Below, in pieces: positions 1 to 5,549 of a DNA stretch of 14,180 bases (positions are counted from its first letter, which is position 1; every line of letters begins with the position of its first letter). The DNA is from a bacterium (lineage in GTDB: Bacteria > Desulfobacterota > GWC2-55-46): NCBI GenBank assembly GCA_027310325.1, contig DAIDBB010000242.1, positions 1-14,180 of the forward strand, written 5' to 3'. The notes below the pieces were generated by a model that was not told the DNA's origin, made no database searches, and was given only the letters and a program-made list of their open reading frames with translations. A program made the translations under genes and the position numbers.

Positions 1-406
1 CGGTGTGCCCAGAGGGGAATGAGGCATATCTCGAGGAAAAGTCAAAGAGCATGGGGTGCTCCAGAAGCCGTATTACGGGGTCTCCGGGATAAGCCGGCCT
101 CGGCCTTTCAAAAGCGGCTTTAAGAACCTGGACCACGGCGCCGGATATCACTACCGCCAGAAGGCCGGACCTCCCGGCGACGTTAAGCTCCTGGCTTCCG
201 AGCCCAACGCCCAGCAGGTACAATACCACGGCTATGGCCAGAAGGAAGCCGCCGTTGCCGATTATCTTGCTGAAAAAACTAAAAAAAAGGCTGGCGGCCC
301 AGGACTGCGGGACCTTACCCGCAAGGACAGGGTCGAGGAGCAGTGAAAGGACCAATACCGCGACTGAGATTATTGCTATGGCAAGAGGCTTTTGGAACTT
401 ACTCAA
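1..406 (-). CDS. PAP2-family membrane phosphatase (5' complete, runs off the left edge)
   Basis: The minus-strand frame is open from a TTG codon at 404-406 to the window edge, giving 135 residues. Residues 96-104 read KAAFERPRP, which fits the Kx6RP motif of the type 2 phosphatidic acid phosphatase (PAP2) superfamily. Residues 131-134 are PSGH, the second motif, and the third (SRxxxxxHxxxD) would lie beyond the window. Hydrophobic stretches at about 8-28, 37-66 and 80-95 predict membrane segments, as in undecaprenyl-diphosphate or lipid phosphatases of the BacA-unrelated PAP2 type. The TTG start overlaps the aminotransferase stop by 3 nt and has a strong GAGGAGG 7 nt upstream, and no ATG or GTG start fits as well. 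It is the last visible gene of the rubrerythrin-aminotransferase unit. The substrate (undecaprenyl-PP, lipid phosphate or other) cannot be told from the sequence. Confidence 0.85.
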   Translation of the reverse strand, partial: MSKFQKPLAIAIISVAVLVLSLLLDPVLAGKVPQSWAASLFFSFFSKIIGNGGFLLAIAVVLYLLGVGLGSQELNVAGRSGLLAVVISGAVVQVLKAAFERPRPAYPGDPVIRLLEHPMLFDFSSRYASFPSGHT

Positions 407-1692
407 CCAAGCGCCTCCTCGAATATGTCAAGCGCCCTTTCCATTTCCTGCTTTTTCGTGATAAGAGGGGGCATGAGACGCGCTATGTTCTTGTCTATGC
501 CGCATTCTATGAGTATCAGCCCGTTCCTAAGGCACCTTTTTGTAACCTTCTTAAGCGTCTCCCTGTCGGGGCTGCAGTCATTCTTTACGAACTCGATGCC
601 TATCATGAGGCCGAGCCCGCGGACGTCCCCGATGGAGCCGCTTTTTTCCTGAAGGGCCTTAAGGCGCCTAAGGGCGTATTCGCCCACCGTGGCGGCGTTT
701 TTAAGGATGCCTTCCTTTTCTATCTTATCTATGGTAGCGCATGCCGCGGCGCAGGAAACGGGGTTGCCGCCGAACGTCGTGCCGTGGGCCCCGGGGCTCC
801 ATCTGCTCATTATCCTCTCGGATGATCCCACGGCGCTAAGCGGAAAACCCGAGGCTATGCCCTTGGCTAACGTAATTATATCCGGAGTGATGCCGAAGTG
901 CTCGCAAGCGAACCACTTCCCGGTCCTTCCCATGCCGCTCTGGACTTCATCGGCTATCAAAAGGATGCCTTCCCGCGTGCAGAGTTCGCGGAGTTTCTCC
1001 ATGTAGTCAGCGGGAGGCACGACATAGCCTCCTTCGCCAAGCACCGGCTCGATGATTGCGCACGCCACTTCCGTCGGATCTATCTGATACTTAAGAATCC
1101 TTCTCAGGGAATCGAAGCAGTCAGTGGAGCATGAGGCGCGGTTTTTACCCATCGGGCAGCGGTAGCAGTAAGGGTAGGGGGAGTGATAGACCGAAGGCAG
1201 CAAAGGGTGGTAGTTTTTCCTGTACCTTGCCGTTGACGAGGTAAGGGCCAGCGCCCCCATGGTCCGTCCGTGGAATGAAGGGGTGAAGGCGATTATGCCC
1301 TGCCTGCCCGTCTCATAGCGGGCGAGCTTAATGGCCCCCTCGACAGCCTCGGCGCCGCTGTTTGAAAAAAAGAACATCTCGACGCCCTCCGGGGTGATCC
1401 GCTTTAGCCTCTCGGCAAGCTCCACCTCGGAAGAATAGCGGAAGATGCAACCCGAGTGTATGAGCTCTTCCGTCTGGTTCTTGGCGGCGGCGACGACCTC
1501 CGGAGGGCAGTGGCCTATGTTTGCCGTGGCAAGGCCGGACGAGAAGTCCATGTACATTTTTCCGTCCATCCCTTCAACGTATATGCCCGAGGCCTTCTTC
1601 ACGACTATATCGGTATGGAAAACGAGGGCAGGGGTAAAGAGCCTTTTGGCCCTTTTCACTACGTCGTTTTTTACCGCGGTCTTTGTCTTCAT
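403..1692 (-). CDS. Class III PLP aminotransferase, 4-aminobutyrate aminotransferase-like
   Basis: A cytosolic fold-type I, PLP-dependent aminotransferase of 429 residues, the usual length for the GABA/acetylornithine/omega-amino-acid group. Visible motifs are the phosphate-binding SNSGAEA (110-116), SFHGRT (139-144), IIEPVLGEGG (213-222), ADEVQSGMGRTG (247-258, with D248 contacting the PLP nitrogen), the Schiff-base lysine K277 in TLAKGIASG, and GTTFGGNP (304-311). It should transfer the terminal amino group of GABA or a similar omega-amino acid to 2-oxoglutarate, but the exact substrate (GABA, lysine, beta-alanine, acetylornithine) is not resolved. A Cys cluster C176-x2-C179-x8-C188-x3-C192 may hold a metal. 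The start is the ATG at 1690-1692, which overlaps the upstream stop as ATGA. A longer reading back to 1752 would have to overlap the Cys-repeat gene. The gene overlaps the PAP2 start downstream. Confidence 0.9.
   Translation of the reverse strand: MKTKTAVKNDVVKRAKRLFTPALVFHTDIVVKKASGIYVEGMDGKMYMDFSSGLATANIGHCPPEVVAAAKNQTEELIHSGCIFRYSSEVELAERLKRITPEGVEMFFFSNSGAEAVEGAIKLARYETGRQGIIAFTPSFHGRTMGALALTSSTARYRKNYHPLLPSVYHSPYPYCYRCPMGKNRASCSTDCFDSLRRILKYQIDPTEVACAIIEPVLGEGGYVVPPADYMEKLRELCTREGILLIADEVQSGMGRTGKWFACEHFGITPDIITLAKGIASGFPLSAVGSSERIMSRWSPGAHGTTFGGNPVSCAAACATIDKIEKEGILKNAATVGEYALRRLKALQEKSGSIGDVRGLGLMIGIEFVKNDCSPDRETLKKVTKRCLRNGLILIECGIDKNIARLMPPLITKKQEMERALDIFEEALG
414..420 (-). promoter_or_regulatory. 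Ribosome binding site fixing the TTG start of the PAP2 gene
   Basis: GAGGAGG on the minus strand lies inside the last codons of the aminotransferase gene and 7 nt before TTG (404-406). It decides the start in the absence of a usable ATG and implies translational coupling to the upstream gene. Confidence 0.7.
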
Positions 1693-1937
1693 TCTTCGTC
1701 GATGGGGGCCGGCTCGCAAAGCTGGGAGTCGTATACCGCAAGGCGCCCGCATGACTTGCAGACATACTCGATCTTATCCAGCATGGAGGAGCATACATGA
1801 CGGGCGTCATCCACGGACTTCCCGCAGAACTCGCACGTGAAGGGGACCATGTCTTTCCGGGGGTGGCACAGATGGCCCCTTCCGCTCGCGGCGGCCTTGC
1901 AGGTAGGGCACGGGTATGTCTTTACATACTGCGTCAT
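1689..1937 (-). CDS. Small triple Cys-repeat (zinc-ribbon-like) protein
   Basis: An 82-residue protein made almost wholly of three 25-residue units, each CxxC-x10-C (C10/C13/C24, C35/C38/C49, C60/C63/C74). In units 1 and 2 a His sits two residues before the last Cys (H22, H47), completing a possible CCHC zinc site. In unit 3 that position is Gln (Q72). This looks like a small metal-binding adaptor or nucleic-acid/protein-binding zinc-finger protein, and no named family is recognised. AAAGGAG (1943-1949) precedes the ATG at 1935-1937. The gene lies 24 nt after the rubrerythrin-like gene and overlaps the aminotransferase ATG by 4 nt, so it is almost certainly co-transcribed with both. The acidic C-terminus (PIDEE) is the only part outside the repeats. 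The coding call is firm; the function is unknown. Confidence 0.85.
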   Translation of the reverse strand: MTQYVKTYPCPTCKAAASGRGHLCHPRKDMVPFTCEFCGKSVDDARHVCSSMLDKIEYVCKSCGRLAVYDSQLCEPAPIDEE

Positions 1938-1961
1938 TGGAACTCCTTTCAGCGCAAGATT

Positions 1962-2444
1962 TTATAGAGTCTTCAAAATTGCGGAGAGTTTTCTCAGGTG
2001 GTCTTTTTCTTCGTTTATCAGGTCTTCGAGTATCGACCTGTCCTTTTCCCGGACCATCCCGAGCAACTCGATATAAAAAAGTATCGAATCCTTTTCCATG
2101 GCGATGGCCAGGTTCAGGGCGGCTCTCTCGCTCCGTACCCTCTGGGCGAGCCTGTAGCCCTTGCCGGCAAATACCTCTGAGTCGGCGAGTGCGTAAAGGT
2201 AGGTCGTATCTTCCTCGGAATATGGGTCGAGCCTCATGGAGAGTTCTTCGTCAGCGACGAGTTTCCTCATGTTCATGAAAACTTTCCTGTGCCTGCCTTC
2301 TTCCTCCGATAGGTCCTTGAAGAGTCTTTTCAGGGCGGTTGACTTTGACGCCTTTCCGGCATCAGTGTAAAACTTGACCCCGTTCTCCTCGATCCTTATC
2401 GCCATCTCGATGATTTCGCTTCCTGAAAAATGCGCCGGGTCCAT
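1962..2444 (-). CDS. Rubrerythrin/ferritin-like diiron protein
   Basis: A 160-residue, strongly helical protein with two copies of the ferritin-like diiron half-site: E19 (E-x5-FY) with E49-x2-H52, and E117 (again E-x5-FY) with E146-x2-H149. This is the Ex(n)ExxH pair of the rubrerythrin/COG1633 ferritin family. The C-terminal rubredoxin Fe(Cys)4 domain of classical rubrerythrin is absent: there are no CxxC motifs and the protein ends 11 residues after H149. It probably uses a diiron centre for peroxide reduction or iron handling in the cytosol. An insert of about 60 residues between the two halves (roughly 55-110) separates the half-sites. The ATG at 2442-2444 has AAGGTGAG just upstream. It is the first gene after the promoter at 2486-2514. 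The adjacent Cys-repeat protein might provide a redox or metal partner, which is inference only. Confidence 0.85.
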   Translation of the reverse strand: MDPAHFSGSEIIEMAIRIEENGVKFYTDAGKASKSTALKRLFKDLSEEEGRHRKVFMNMRKLVADEELSMRLDPYSEEDTTYLYALADSEVFAGKGYRLAQRVRSERAALNLAIAMEKDSILFYIELLGMVREKDRSILEDLINEEKDHLRKLSAILKTL

Positions 2445-2485
2445 ACCTCACCTTATGCGTATGTCTTAAATGGCCGAATCTGCCG

Positions 2486-2514
2486 ATTATAGCAAAAAGA
2501 TATCTAAATCAAAA
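2486..2514 (-). promoter_or_regulatory. Sigma70-type promoter for the rubrerythrin-aminotransferase unit
   Basis: A perfect -10 TATAAT is present on the minus strand at 2486-2491. The -35 is weak: TTTTGA (2509-2514) at 17 nt or TTGATT (2507-2512) at 15 nt. Transcription would start near 2479, giving a leader of about 35 nt before the ATG at 2444. The surrounding 70 nt is AT-rich compared with the genes. Confidence 0.6.
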
Positions 2515-2534
2515 GCTCAAGTTTCAGAGGAAAG

Positions 2535-2549
2535 AACCGGCTGCCGGCC
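2535..2549 (-). terminator. Weak hairpin at the end of the aldehyde dehydrogenase gene
   Basis: On the minus strand, starting at the last base of the stop codon, CCGG-CAG-CCGG flanked by two G-U pairs forms a short stem. It is followed by TTCTTTCC rather than a clean U-run. It could terminate or pause transcription before the next promoter, but it is a poor intrinsic terminator. Confidence 0.3.
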
Positions 2550-4039
2550 TATTTATCTATCTGGGCCTTCTGAAGCCGTCCGCTAAAGTCTCTGTAAATA
2601 ACCTTCCATTTTGTAAACATGTCCAGCGCTCCGCCCCTCCCGCCGGCCTCCTTGTGTCCCAGGCCGCTCTTCTTCGTCCCTCCGAAAGGGAGTTGTATCT
2701 CGGCACCTATGGTAGGGGCGTTTATGTATACTATCCCGGCGTCGAGGTCCCGTTCGGCCACGGCGCTATTATTGACATCCTGCGTATATATGGAAGAAGA
2801 CAGCCCGTATTTGACGTTGTTGGCTATGTCTATGGCATCCGTAAGATCCCGTGCCCTTATGGCCGATATTACCGGGCCGAATATCTCCTCCTGCGCTATC
2901 CTCATCGTAGGCAATACATCCGCAAAAATAGTGGGCTCGACAAAATACCCTTTTTCGAGGCCTTTGCCTTTCGCCGGGCCGCCGCCAAGAACGAGCCTGG
3001 CCCCTTCGTTCTTACCTATTTCAATGTAGTTGAGGACCTTTTTCATCTGGGCCTCGTTAATAAGCGGCCCTACGTCGGTCCCCTTCACAAGGCCGTCCCC
3101 GAGCCGGAGCTTCTTGGCCGCCTGGACGAACATGTCCATGAACTTATCGTAGATGTTCTCATGTACTATGAGGCGGCTTGCGGCCGTGCATCTCTGTCCG
3201 GTTGTGCCGAATCCTCCCCAGAGCGCGCCTTCCACGGCAAGGTCGAGCCGCGCGTCGTCCATTATGATGATAGGGTTTTTGCCTCCCATCTCGCAGGATA
3301 TCTCCTTATCGAGGGCGCCGCAGACCTTGGCGAGCTTCTCGCCGACGGCAGTAGACCAGGTAAAGGAGACCCCGTCGATTAAAGGGTGGGTGGCGAGATA
3401 TTCCCCTATCTCTTCGCCGGTTCCGTGGACTACGTTCAAGACGCCGGGCGGCAGGCCAGCTTCGGCGACAAGGTCAGTAAGCCTTGCGGCGGCAACGGGC
3501 GTGTAGCTAGAAGGCTTGAATACGACGGTATTGCCGCTTACTATCGAAGGGAAAAGCTTCCACGCAGGTATTGCCGTAGGGAAGTTCCACGGGGTGATGA
3601 GCGCGAACACACCGATGGGCACGCGAACGGATTTGCAGTCCTTCGAGGGCAGCTCCGATGGGATAGTCTCTCCGGAAAGCCGCCTGCCTTCTCCCGCCAT
3701 GTAATAGGCCATGTCTATCGCTTCCTGCACGTCTCCGAGGCCTTCGGGAAGGATCTTGCCCATCTCGCGAGTCACGAGCCTTCCGAGCCCGTCCTTGTTT
3801 TTTGCAAGGAGTTCGGCGGCCCTGAAAAGTATCTCGCCCCGTTTGGGAGGAGGGGTAAGCCGCCAGCCCTGGAACGCCTTTTTCGCCGCTTCAACGGCCC
3901 TGTCGACGTCCGATCTTCCGGATGACGGCACAACGGCGACCACGTCGTCGGTATTTGCGGGATTTATGCTTTTCAGGGTATTACCGGATGACGCGTCCAA
4001 CCATTTACCGCCGATGAGGTTCTTTACAGCGCCGGCCAT
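2549..4039 (-). CDS. NAD(P)+-dependent aldehyde dehydrogenase (semialdehyde dehydrogenase type)
   Basis: A 496-residue cytosolic ALDH-superfamily enzyme of normal length that oxidises an aldehyde to the acid. Key residues are present: N152 in PWNFP, K175 in FKPSS, general base E250 in CEMGGK, catalytic C284 in GQRC, and EIFGP (385-389). The C-terminal PTIGAEIQLPFGG and SGLGHKEAG segments resemble 2-oxoglutarate-semialdehyde and related semialdehyde dehydrogenases. S178 stands where NAD-specific ALDHs have Glu, so NADP+ may be accepted. The Rossmann motif normally read FTGST is FTWST here (W228), a one-base Gly-to-Trp change. The ATG at 4037-4039 has GGAGG at the ideal 6 nt. The ATG at 4045 abuts the Shine-Dalgarno, and the extension to 4135 lies upstream of the likely transcription start. 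It has its own promoter, so pairing with the downstream aminotransferase in omega-amino-acid breakdown is plausible but not proven. Confidence 0.92.
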   Translation of the reverse strand: MAGAVKNLIGGKWLDASSGNTLKSINPANTDDVVAVVPSSGRSDVDRAVEAAKKAFQGWRLTPPPKRGEILFRAAELLAKNKDGLGRLVTREMGKILPEGLGDVQEAIDMAYYMAGEGRRLSGETIPSELPSKDCKSVRVPIGVFALITPWNFPTAIPAWKLFPSIVSGNTVVFKPSSYTPVAAARLTDLVAEAGLPPGVLNVVHGTGEEIGEYLATHPLIDGVSFTWSTAVGEKLAKVCGALDKEISCEMGGKNPIIIMDDARLDLAVEGALWGGFGTTGQRCTAASRLIVHENIYDKFMDMFVQAAKKLRLGDGLVKGTDVGPLINEAQMKKVLNYIEIGKNEGARLVLGGGPAKGKGLEKGYFVEPTIFADVLPTMRIAQEEIFGPVISAIRARDLTDAIDIANNVKYGLSSSIYTQDVNNSAVAERDLDAGIVYINAPTIGAEIQLPFGGTKKSGLGHKEAGGRGGALDMFTKWKVIYRDFSGRLQKAQIDK

Positions 4040-4045
4040 AGGCAT

Positions 4046-4050
4046 CCTCC
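4046..4050 (-). promoter_or_regulatory. Ribosome binding site fixing the aldehyde dehydrogenase start
   Basis: GGAGG lies 6 nt before the ATG at 4037-4039 and directly against the other candidate ATG at 4043-4045, which favours the shorter protein. Confidence 0.65.
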
Positions 4051-4085
4051 AGGATTGTTTTGGAAAGATCAGAAAATCCGGCAAA

Positions 4086-4114
4086 AGTATACCAGAGCGG
4101 TAGTTTCGGTGCAA
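4086..4114 (-). promoter_or_regulatory. Extended -10 promoter for the aldehyde dehydrogenase
   Basis: On the minus strand a TGG-TATACT extended -10 (TATACT at 4086-4091) is preceded by TTGCAC (4109-4114) at 17 nt. The predicted transcript start near 4079 leaves a leader of about 40 nt carrying the GGAGG site. A start inside this leader rules out the longer N-terminus reaching 4135. Confidence 0.55.
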
Positions 4115-4199
4115 GCAATGGACAGAAGGCATCAAGTCAGCCTGGATCCCTACGACAGGTTTTTCCCTGACCAGGATACCATGCCAGAGGTATAGGCTG

Positions 4200-4598
4200 T
4201 CATTCTAAACCCACCCATACAATGCCGGATTCTAATTTCGTCTCGTAAGTACGAATTGAGCGCGTTCGGATATGTTCCATCAGCATGGCGACGTTCTGGA
4301 GCAATTGCGCCATTCGAGGCGGAGGAACCTCGCCGCCGGAATCTCGCGGTATGGGCCCCGATAGGGCCTCTCCGGTCGTAACGTCGAACTGCGCGCAGTG
4401 CATCGCGCAGGTGAGGATGGTCCCGTCGAGCGTGCCCATCTCGAGCGGGGCGTTCATGTGGCCGCAGCGCCGGTCTATGGCGTAAAAACGCCCGTCACAG
4501 TTGCAGATGACGACCTCCCGCCCCTCGACCTCGACAAATTTCATACCGCCGGGGGCGACCTCATTTGCATTAATCGCCTGCACGAACCTCTTAGTCAA
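4200..4598 (-). CDS. Rieske [2Fe-2S] ferredoxin-like protein with helical insert
   Basis: A 132-residue soluble Rieske protein. Cluster ligands are C45-x-H47 and C64-x2-H67, spaced as in dioxygenase ferredoxins and NirD-type domains. The extra Cys pair of bc1-type Rieske proteins is missing (residue 50 is Ala). Residues about 86-114, between the second cluster loop and the final strand, form an unusual helical insert (PPPRMAQLLQNVAMLMEHIR) not needed for the fold, perhaps a docking helix. The start is TTG at 4596-4598, with GGGAGG 6 nt upstream (4605-4610). It overlaps the FTR gene by 8 nt, and a later ATG (residue 19) would remove the first strand. It is the last gene of the redox module and probably passes electrons to or from the adjacent FTR or an unlinked oxygenase/reductase; the partner is unknown. 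Confidence 0.85.
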   Translation of the reverse strand: MTKRFVQAINANEVAPGGMKFVEVEGREVVICNCDGRFYAIDRRCGHMNAPLEMGTLDGTILTCAMHCAQFDVTTGEALSGPIPRDSGGEVPPPRMAQLLQNVAMLMEHIRTRSIRTYETKLESGIVWVGLE

Positions 4599-4926
4599 GG
4601 CCCACCTCCCAGGGAGGTATCTGCGGCAGGCTGTCAGGGTCGGTCACGTCCTTGTGGACAAAAAGTCCGCACCAGCATCTCCTTATCGCGTCGAAATGTT
4701 TCCTGTGGAACGGAATGCAGGGGCAGACGATCTGCATGTCGCGCGAGCGGTCGTGCCTTAGCGGCTGGCATGGGCAGAATGGTATGCCGTGTTTCTGCTC
4801 GAGCATGACCTCCTGTTCAAGAAGAAAATCCATGAGGTCCGAGTCAGGCGTGAACTTGTAGCCAAGCGGCCCTACGACCTTATCAAAGAAATAGTGCAGG
4901 GCCTTTTTCCTTGATTCAACGCTCAT
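4591..4926 (-). CDS. Ferredoxin:thioredoxin reductase catalytic (beta) subunit-like protein
   Basis: A 111-residue protein with three CxC motifs: CPC (51-53), CPC (68-70) and CWC (84-86), followed by GLFVH. These are the hallmark of the FTR catalytic chain, where a [4Fe-4S] cluster next to a disulfide reduces thioredoxin-like proteins with ferredoxin electrons. In the plant/cyanobacterial enzyme the spacings are CPC-x16-CPC-x8-CHC. Here they are x14 and x13, so a loop of about five residues is added before the last motif and His is replaced by Trp. No FTR variable (alpha) chain is visible, as in many non-photosynthetic bacteria and archaea. The ATG at 4924-4926 overlaps the stop of the glutaredoxin-like gene as ATGA, and the stop overlaps the next Rieske start. 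The adjacent CPWC protein is the obvious candidate substrate. Confidence 0.88.
   Translation of the reverse strand: MSVESRKKALHYFFDKVVGPLGYKFTPDSDLMDFLLEQEVMLEQKHGIPFCPCQPLRHDRSRDMQIVCPCIPFHRKHFDAIRRCWCGLFVHKDVTDPDSLPQIPPWEVGLD
4605..4610 (-). promoter_or_regulatory. Ribosome binding site fixing the TTG start of the second Rieske gene
   Basis: GGGAGG within the end of the FTR gene lies 6 nt before TTG (4596-4598) and supports this non-ATG, overlapping start. Confidence 0.65.
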
Positions 4927-5186
4927 TTAACAAGCGCCCCCTCAAGCCCCATGAGCCTTGCGTAGCGCTCCGGGTTATAGCCAACGATGACCTCTCCGTC
5001 AATCCTTACGAAAGGAAAGCCGTTGGCTCCGTTTGCGTCAAGTTCCTCCATTATTCTTTTCTGCGTCGCTTCGTCGGCGAGGTCGTAGTCTATGAAGTCA
5101 AATGGGATGTTGTGTTCGGTAAAGAATTTTTTCGTCTTCCTGCACCAGGGACAGGTGGAAAGCGTGTACATGCTGATTTTTTTCAT
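4923..5186 (-). CDS. Glutaredoxin/NrdH-like thiol-disulfide protein (CPWC)
   Basis: An 87-residue thioredoxin-fold protein with the redox motif C12-P-W-C15 at the start of helix 1 and the cis-proline P58 in GFPFV, the two main signatures of the glutaredoxin/NrdH family. It lacks an obvious glutathione-binding TVP segment, so it could be reduced by a protein (FTR) rather than glutathione. The ATG at 5184-5186 overlaps the upstream Rieske stop (TTATGA) by 4 nt, with GGAGGGG 2 nt before the ATG. Its own stop overlaps the FTR ATG in the same way. This arrangement suggests stoichiometric co-production of redoxin and reductase. The substrate is unknown; ribonucleotide reductase, peroxiredoxin or the neighbouring Rieske proteins are possibilities. 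Confidence 0.88.
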   Translation of the reverse strand: MKKISMYTLSTCPWCRKTKKFFTEHNIPFDFIDYDLADEATQKRIMEELDANGANGFPFVRIDGEVIVGYNPERYARLMGLEGALVK

Positions 5187-5521
5187 AACCCCTCCATCTG
5201 GCCGAGACTGACAAATAATTTGCCGTCCTCGGTCCGTGTCTGATACATCTTGAGCCGCAGTTCGGGTGCGTCAATAAATTCGCCCGTCCGTATATTGAAG
5301 CGCCAGTCGTGGCACGGGCAGGTGAGGATAACACCTTCCAGCATGCCGTTAAAAAGCGGACACCCCATGTGGGCGCACTTGCCTTCGAGCGCATAGACCG
5401 CTCCGCCGACGCGCGCCATAAGGACGTTGACGCCAGATGGGTAGACGGGCGTCATTTTGCCTTCAGGCAGCGCCGCTTCATCCATCACATATGTCCAATC
5501 TTTTGCGGGCATTAATCCCAC
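5183..5521 (-). CDS. Rieske [2Fe-2S] protein with extra Cys pair
   Basis: A soluble Rieske protein of 112 residues. The cluster ligands are C49-x-H51 in CAHMGCPL and C68-x2-H71 in CPCHDWRF. C54 and C70 sit where high-potential (bc1-type) Rieske proteins form a stabilising disulfide, unlike the second Rieske gene at 4200-4598. There is no signal peptide or membrane anchor, so it should be cytosolic. The start is uncertain. GTG at 5519-5521 has AGGGA 4 nt upstream, whereas ATG at 5510-5512 has only GGGA 3 nt away. Either keeps the domain whole. It lies 28 nt after the SDR-like gene and overlaps the glutaredoxin-like gene by 4 nt. It is likely an electron carrier for the redox module; the partner is not visible. 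Confidence 0.87.
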   Translation of the reverse strand: MGLMPAKDWTYVMDEAALPEGKMTPVYPSGVNVLMARVGGAVYALEGKCAHMGCPLFNGMLEGVILTCPCHDWRFNIRTGEFIDAPELRLKMYQTRTEDGKLFVSLGQMEGL

Positions 5522-5549
5522 GCATTCCCTACCATAAAAAATCTCTTAC

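Noticed and set aside
2654..3382. 242-residue plus-strand frame within the aldehyde dehydrogenase
   Set aside because: Shadow of a gene whose catalytic motifs are all on the other strand.
4141..4175. Nested inverted repeat (CCTGG/CCAGG enclosing CAGG/CCTG) after the second Rieske gene
   Set aside because: The stems are short and have an unpaired 10-nt bulge, and no U-run follows on the minus strand. It is not a convincing intrinsic terminator or operator.
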